NCBI GenBank assembly: GCA_019309665.1
Contig: JAFDFV010000213.1
Location: 1-9,823 of the forward strand
Direction: 5' to 3'
Origin: Deltaproteobacteria bacterium
GTDB lineage: Bacteria > Desulfobacterota > Desulfobacteria > Desulfobacterales > ETH-SRB1
DNA length: 9,823 bases
Below are positions 6,716 to 9,823 of the stretch, in pieces. Numbering within the stretch: the first letter of the stretch is position 1; each line of letters begins with the position of its first letter. The position numbers were made by a program, and so were the translations under genes. The notes under the pieces are model-generated. The model ran no database searches. It worked only from the letters and a program-made list of their open reading frames with translations, and was not told the origin of the DNA.

Positions 6716-7420
6716 CTAACCCATTCCCATTTTCTGCTTTAATTCCAGTAAGGATTGTGACGTGCTCGGAGGCGAACCGCCGGACAGAGCTTTGTTAATT
6801 TCATCATCCACACTTTTGTCTGCTGTAGCCATTTCGCCATAGGCCGTTGCAAGGGATTCGTCTTCCTCAACCCTTGACCGCATTTTTTCCAGCATGGCGA
6901 TCGTGCCTGAGGAATCAACCCTGGCAATCTGCTGATTGATCTTCTTGGTGGCCGATGCTGTTCTGGCCCTGGCCTTTAACGTGATCAGGTCGTTTTCATA
7001 AGTGGTAACTGTTGACTTGATTTTATTAACATTGGCCTGCAGTTGGTTGGCCATCTGCTCGTGCCTTTCGGCATCCTGGGATAGCTGCACTGCCTCGGCT
7101 GCAAGCTGTTCCTTCTGGTTTAGGGCCTGGGTGGCCAGTCGTTCGGCATCTGTTGAATCAAGTTCGCCGCCTTGCATTTTCTGTAAAAGCATCATGGCCT
7201 TGCGCTCGTAATCAGCAGCCAGTTTCTTTTTGTTGTCTGCGTCCCTTCTTGTCCGAATCGCCATGCTCTTGACCTCAGCCAGACTGCTCATGGCCTGTTG
7301 CAGATCCTTCTTGAGATCGCGGATGCCCTGTTCAGTCATTTTTATAGGATCTTCGAGCTTGTCAATTAAAGCGTGAGTTTCGGCCTGGGTCACCCTGAAA
7401 ATACGTTTAAAAATAGACAT
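6716..7420 (-). CDS. PspA/IM30 family protein, YjfJ-like (234 aa)
   Basis: The protein is a long coiled coil typical of PspA/IM30 (PF04012). It opens with the amphipathic membrane-binding helix MSIFKRIFRV, then HALIDKLEDPIKMTEQGIRDLKKDLQ, followed by helices rich in Ala, Gln, Lys and Glu to about residue 205. A short low-complexity linker (SGGSPPSTSQ) and a final helix LLELKQKMGMG follow. PspA proteins polymerise on the inner membrane and help it resist stress and proton leakage. The ATG at 7420 is preferred over one at 7456: AGGAGG at 7431-7436 is ideally spaced from 7420, the family begins with this helix, and the upstream 12 residues include the ribosome site itself. Neighbours DUF2170 and DUF4178 repeat the YjfI-YjfJ-YjfK order of E. 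coli, so this is the YjfJ-type branch, not the stress-induced pspABC type. Confidence 0.93.
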   Translation of the reverse strand: MSIFKRIFRVTQAETHALIDKLEDPIKMTEQGIRDLKKDLQQAMSSLAEVKSMAIRTRRDADNKKKLAADYERKAMMLLQKMQGGELDSTDAERLATQALNQKEQLAAEAVQLSQDAERHEQMANQLQANVNKIKSTVTTYENDLITLKARARTASATKKINQQIARVDSSGTIAMLEKMRSRVEEDESLATAYGEMATADKSVDDEINKALSGGSPPSTSQSLLELKQKMGMG

Positions 7421-7430
7421 AATAAAAAAA

Positions 7431-7436
7431 CCTCCT
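7431..7436 (-). promoter_or_regulatory. strong ribosome binding site of the PspA gene
   Basis: AGGAGG on the minus strand lies 10 bases before the ATG at 7420. It decides the start, since a reading frame beginning at 7456 would translate through this site. Confidence 0.85.
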
Positions 7437-7477
7437 TTAGTTTGTTTTACCCACAATTAGTCAAAAGTAGCGCTTGA

Positions 7478-7873
7478 TCATTTTTTTGCATAATCAAGCA
7501 GTTCCGAGCTGTATTCGGCCAGGGCCAGACCCAGGGCATGGATGGAAGCTTCAAGCTCGTTTCGATCCAGGTTTTCCAGTTGGAGGGTGTCCCTAAAAAG
7601 GACTAATTCCGCATTTTCATCCAGGACAAAGGCGCCGTGAACCAGATCGCGATTCATCTGCAGCAACCGTTTAAACATGTCACCTGAGTCATGGGGCACC
7701 TTCATGATAACCTGCTCCAAAACCAGAATAGGTTCTTCGCAGTCTATCACCAAATTCTTAATGCCGTTCTCCTCATCATCCACTACCACCAATTCTTCTG
7801 CCGGATCCTCACTGATAATGGGTATTTCCATCTCAAATAGATACTGTTTGACCAAATCAAATTTTTCAGGCAT
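7478..7873 (-). CDS. DUF2170 family protein, YjfI-like (131 aa)
   Basis: A small acidic cytoplasmic protein of the DUF2170 family (PF09938), which includes E. coli YjfI. Visible features are a first helix (FDLVKQYLFEME), strands ELVVVDDEENGIKNLVIDCEEPILVLEQVI, the segment FKRLLQMNRDLVHGAFVLDENAELVLFRDTLQLENLD, and a final helix ASIHALGLALAEYSSELLDYA. The LLQMNRDLVHGAF...LVLFRDTL arrangement resembles the strand-helix pattern of small chaperone-like folds (CesT/YbjN type), which is only suggestive. No enzyme motif is seen. The ATG at 7873 has GGGAGG five to six bases upstream. PspA starts 57 bases after its stop. The conserved pairing with PspA suggests it regulates or escorts PspA or DUF350. 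Its upstream region carries the 178-bp repeat element, so its transcription may be partly separated from the channel gene. Confidence 0.88.
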   Translation of the reverse strand: MPEKFDLVKQYLFEMEIPIISEDPAEELVVVDDEENGIKNLVIDCEEPILVLEQVIMKVPHDSGDMFKRLLQMNRDLVHGAFVLDENAELVLFRDTLQLENLDRNELEASIHALGLALAEYSSELLDYAKK

Positions 7874-7896
7874 GTTAACCTCCCTTTCATACGTTT

Positions 7897-8074
7897 TTAA
7901 TTAGTGCCTGAACGAAAACCCCCTGTTTTCGGTCAGAAATTCGAAATTCGAAGCACGAAATACGAAACAATGACCAAAATACAAATTTTTTAATGACAAA
8001 AACATTGTATTTCCTTTCGGATTTCGATATTCGGATTTTGCCTGAACATGACTTTTCGTTCAGGCATTAATTAA
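7897..8074. repeat. 178-bp inverted-repeat element (MITE-like) between channel and DUF2170 genes
   Basis: The terminal inverted repeats are 22 bases long with one mismatch: 7897-7918 begins TTAATTAGTGCCTGAACG, and the reverse complement of 8053-8074 begins TTAATTAATGCCTGAACG. Inside, degenerate pieces of the ATTCGAAATTCGAAGC and GGATTTCGATATTCGG type also pair across the centre (GAAATACGAAACA with TTTCCTTTCGGATTTC). A further GCCTGAAC at 8040-8047 forms a local hairpin with GTTCAGGC at 8058-8065. No reading frame of note lies inside. Elements of this AT-rich, TTCGAAAT-bearing style recur in intergenic regions of many environmental genomes (recall only). It occupies most of the 231-base gap between the two genes and could act as a hairpin roadblock or RNA-processing site within the minus-strand transcript. 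Confidence 0.7.
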
Positions 8075-8104
8075 CTGAATAAGAATATTACCTATTCTCA
8101 ATCC

Positions 8105-9133
8105 CTACCCCAAGTCAGGACGATTTGTGGCAATGACTACCAGTTCATCTTCCGCACTGAGTTGGTAATCCGCATCAGGATTGGCAATCAATTTGTGCGT
8201 TCCCTTTTTTTCCACAGCTACGCAGAGTAAGCCATGATTTTTTTTAAGTTTGCACATAACTTCAAAAAAAGTCAGTCCTATCAGGGAAGAAGGCAACTCA
8301 ACCTTGTACAGTTCGCTTCCGTAGCGGTTACTGACCAGTTCGGTAATCATGTGGGTAATTCCGTGGTCCAGGGCCGCCTGCACCAGAAGATTAGTACTCA
8401 ATTCGCCCACCACGATGATCTCGTCCGCTTTTGCCCGCCGGCAGTGTTCAACATTCCTGGACTCTATCAATTCTACACAGACATAAACATCCGGATAAAG
8501 AGTCTTGATGGTCAAGGTGTCTAGAATAGTCCTGGCGTCACGGACGCGAGCATCCAGTTGATCATCCGAGAGCTGGATTACTGTCTGAGCATCTTTCAGG
8601 TTAGCCATTTCAAGGACATTGGGTTGGACTTCGCCGCGAAGAAAGTGTAAATTCGAATCATCCAGGGGCTTTTCAGCCAACTCTGCAATAACAACTATCG
8701 GTACATCCCTGGTTTTGTCGTCAACACGTAGTTCTGTTATGATATCACGGCCCCGGAAGTTCCATCCACAGATAACAAAATGTCCTTTCACACTTACTCT
8801 TTTCATGCCTTTGTTCTCCATGAGCTTGTTTTCGATAAGAACGCCGGTTATGGTAGCAGTCAGCACACCCAAAAAACCAATCCCCAGCATCATAAGCGCT
8901 ATGCCCACAAACCGGCCACCCAGGGTAGCTGGAGAAATATCACCGTATCCTACGGTGGTCACAGTCACAATCGACCACCAAAAGGCATCAAAGAACCCCA
9001 GCCCTTCTTCGAAATATGAAAAAGCCACTGTGGCCACAAAAATCAAAGCCAACAGTGCAAGAGCCGCCTTGTGCAGGTTCTCCCGTCGCAGTCGAAAGGA
9101 TATTAATCTTAATATTCGCAAAAAATAAAGCAT
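8105..9133 (-). CDS. two-TM potassium channel with RCK (TrkA-N/TrkA-C) domain (342 aa)
   Basis: TM1 spans about residues 23-40. A pore helix (FFDAFWWSIVTVT) leads to the selectivity filter TVGYGD at 60-65, and TM2 covers about 72-100 (Ion_trans_2, PF07885). A soluble RCK domain follows: GHFVICGWNFRGRDII at 117-132 is the Rossmann G-x-G/N-x-x-G type loop of TrkA-N, with VVIAE, LRGE and VIQLSDD strands after it. Residues about 265-340 (ELPSSLIGLTFFEVM...DELVVIA) are TrkA-C. The layout is that of MthK-type ligand-gated K+ channels, as tetramers in the inner membrane gated by bound ions or nucleotides. Start: the ATG at 9133 has no good ribosome site near it; GAGGAG on the minus strand lies more than 20 bases upstream and an in-frame TAA intervenes, so the start is the best available but poorly supported. 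Gene context suggests K+ flux tied to polyamine or membrane stress. Confidence 0.92.
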   Translation of the reverse strand: MLYFLRILRLISFRLRRENLHKAALALLALIFVATVAFSYFEEGLGFFDAFWWSIVTVTTVGYGDISPATLGGRFVGIALMMLGIGFLGVLTATITGVLIENKLMENKGMKRVSVKGHFVICGWNFRGRDIITELRVDDKTRDVPIVVIAELAEKPLDDSNLHFLRGEVQPNVLEMANLKDAQTVIQLSDDQLDARVRDARTILDTLTIKTLYPDVYVCVELIESRNVEHCRRAKADEIIVVGELSTNLLVQAALDHGITHMITELVSNRYGSELYKVELPSSLIGLTFFEVMCKLKKNHGLLCVAVEKKGTHKLIANPDADYQLSAEDELVVIATNRPDLG

Positions 9134-9253
9134 TAATTCAACAATAAGAATTTATTAATTCTCTCCTCTTGTAAATCTATAAGAAATAGAATAATATAAC
9201 AAGCATAACAAGGTAAAAACAGGAAAATTCGAAATTAGGTGAATGTAGTCAGA
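9134..9253. promoter_or_regulatory. divergent intergenic region, probable promoters for channel and speD-like genes
   Basis: This AT-rich stretch separates the minus-strand channel from the plus-strand speD-like gene, so promoters in both directions are expected. A weak plus-strand candidate is TTGTAA at 9169-9174 with TAATAT at 9192-9197 (17-base spacing, four of six matches each). No convincing single minus-strand promoter stands out. There is no recognisable SAM riboswitch or long hairpin here. The region is also the natural place for a shared regulator site, but none can be named. Confidence 0.3.
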
Positions 9254-9658
9254 ATGAATTCACATGAAGCCATTCCTCAATTAAACATTGATTGCTACGG
9301 ATGCAAGGGCGACCTCAATAATAATGATCGAATAGTTCAGATGGCTGAGCGAGCTGCAAAGCAGGTGGGTGCAACGGTTCTCGGAAAGGGTTCCGTATCG
9401 TATCCGGGCAGAGGAGTAACTGCGGTAATATTTCTGGCTGAATCACACATTCTGGTTTCTACATATCCTGAATACAAGTACGCAATAGTTGAAATTTTCA
9501 TGTGCAACTCACAGGCAGACCATCGTGAATGCTGGGGTTGTTTATACGACTATTTACAGCCTGAGCAGATCAGTGTAAATCAAGATGTCCATTATGTCGG
9601 AAACGGCAATGGGCTTGCACTCCACAAGGCTTCAAGAAATTTTGAAAACTCATTATGA
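9254..9658 (+). CDS. speD-like: S-adenosylmethionine decarboxylase-like proenzyme (SpeD family), altered active site (134 aa)
   Basis: This is a prokaryotic AdoMet decarboxylase-type protein (PF02675), a pyruvoyl enzyme made by self-cleavage. Numbered from the ATG at 9254, the cleavage motif A-E-S-H-I puts the Glu-Ser bond at 63/64, where Ser64 would become the pyruvoyl group. S-T-Y-P-E follows at 69-73, and the proton-donor Cys is Cys84 in I-F-M-C-N. Compared with the Thermotoga enzyme (Ser55, Ser63, His68, Cys83), the His68 position is Ser69 and the Ser55 position is Thr56. These two residues assist processing and catalysis, so this may be a divergent paralogue or one with another substrate. 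The ATG at 9254, with AGGTGA at 9237-9242, gives family-typical numbering; a GTG at 9239 would add five residues. It sits in a cluster with a SpeE-like gene and would feed it decarboxylated AdoMet if active. Extra cysteines (14, 17, 93, 96) are notable. Confidence 0.85.
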   Translation: MNSHEAIPQLNIDCYGCKGDLNNNDRIVQMAERAAKQVGATVLGKGSVSYPGRGVTAVIFLAESHILVSTYPEYKYAIVEIFMCNSQADHRECWGCLYDYLQPEQISVNQDVHYVGNGNGLALHKASRNFENSL

Positions 9659-9687
9659 ATTTAACCAGGGGCAACGGGAGGTTGGCT

Positions 9688-9823
9688 ATGTCAAAGAAAG
9701 AAGCAATACCCCTTGAAGATCTTTTGAAACATCCTGAGGTTCAAAAGGTAACCAGCAATATTAACCAGGAATTAGTTGAAAGAAGAGAATATGCTCCTCC
9801 TGTATGTAAAATTTTTACATATC
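9688..9823 (+). CDS. unrecognised protein, N-terminal part only
   Basis: The ATG at 9688 follows GGGAGG at 9676-9681, an excellent ribosome site, and the frame stays open to the window end (45 codons). The visible start, MSKKEAIPLEDLLKHPEVQK, is polar and helical, with no signal peptide or membrane segment, and continues to C-K-I-F-T-Y at the edge. I do not recognise the family. It lies 29 bases after the speD-like stop, so it is probably in the same operon and may act in the same pathway. The rest of the gene is needed to name it. Confidence 0.7.
   Translation, partial: MSKKEAIPLEDLLKHPEVQKVTSNINQELVERREYAPPVCKIFTY

Noticed and set aside
7421..7456. N-terminal extension of PspA from an ATG at 7456
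   Set aside because: The extension would be translated through the strong AGGAGG site, and the family's amphipathic helix begins at 7420.
8800..8822. Internal start producing a free RCK domain, as in MthK
   Set aside because: Methionines occur at residues 105 and 110, near the MthK position, but no well-spaced ribosome site precedes either.
8619..9128. 169-codon reading frame antisense to the potassium channel
   Set aside because: It is the complement of the pore and RCK coding sequence, and its composition is a by-product of that gene.
9134..9253. SAM or polyamine riboswitch before the speD-like gene
   Set aside because: The region is short and AT-rich, with no recognisable conserved helices.

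Overview
The window reads as ordinary bacterial DNA of moderate GC, with typical Shine-Dalgarno sites and tightly packed operons. The gene families and two palindromic intergenic repeats suggest a deltaproteobacterium-like organism (Desulfobacterota). This is a judgement from style and recall, not from a search.

Layout: (1) Positions 1-362 hold the tail of a probable Mut7-C RNase-domain protein and a small orphan gene, both on the plus strand. (2) Positions 363-661 have no credible gene. They hold a promoter-like site and a 148-bp imperfect palindrome (461-608). (3) Positions 662-3799 form a plus-strand operon: a lipoprotein with a basic tail, a DUF350 membrane protein with four internal repeats, and a membrane-anchored spermidine synthase-like enzyme. 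(4) Positions 3907-6015 hold a more AT-rich two-gene module: a P-loop ATPase broken by a frameshift at a perfect 26-bp tandem duplication, overlapped by four bases with a TPR protein. (5) Positions 9133 to 6163 form a minus-strand arm: a two-TM potassium channel with an RCK domain, then DUF2170 (YjfI-like), PspA/IM30 (YjfJ-like) and DUF4178. A 178-bp inverted-repeat element separates the channel from the other three. (6) From about 9254, diverging from the channel, lie an AdoMet decarboxylase-like SpeD and the start of an unrecognised gene that runs off the window.

The main theme is a polyamine plus membrane-stress cluster. SpeD-like and SpeE-like enzymes lie beside DUF350, PspA, DUF2170, DUF4178, a lipoprotein and a K+ channel. 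This echoes the E. coli yjfIJKLMC locus, which has DUF2170, PspA, DUF350, a lipoprotein and a glutathionylspermidine-synthase homologue. I infer that the set makes or uses an aminopropylated compound at the envelope, alongside membrane protection and ion flow; nothing in the sequence proves the substrate. Two details deserve attention. The SpeD homologue keeps its cleavage serine and catalytic cysteine but has Ser and Thr where the best-known enzymes have His68 and Ser55. The ATPase/TPR pair looks like an accessory insertion between the two convergent arms, and its ATPase appears inactivated.
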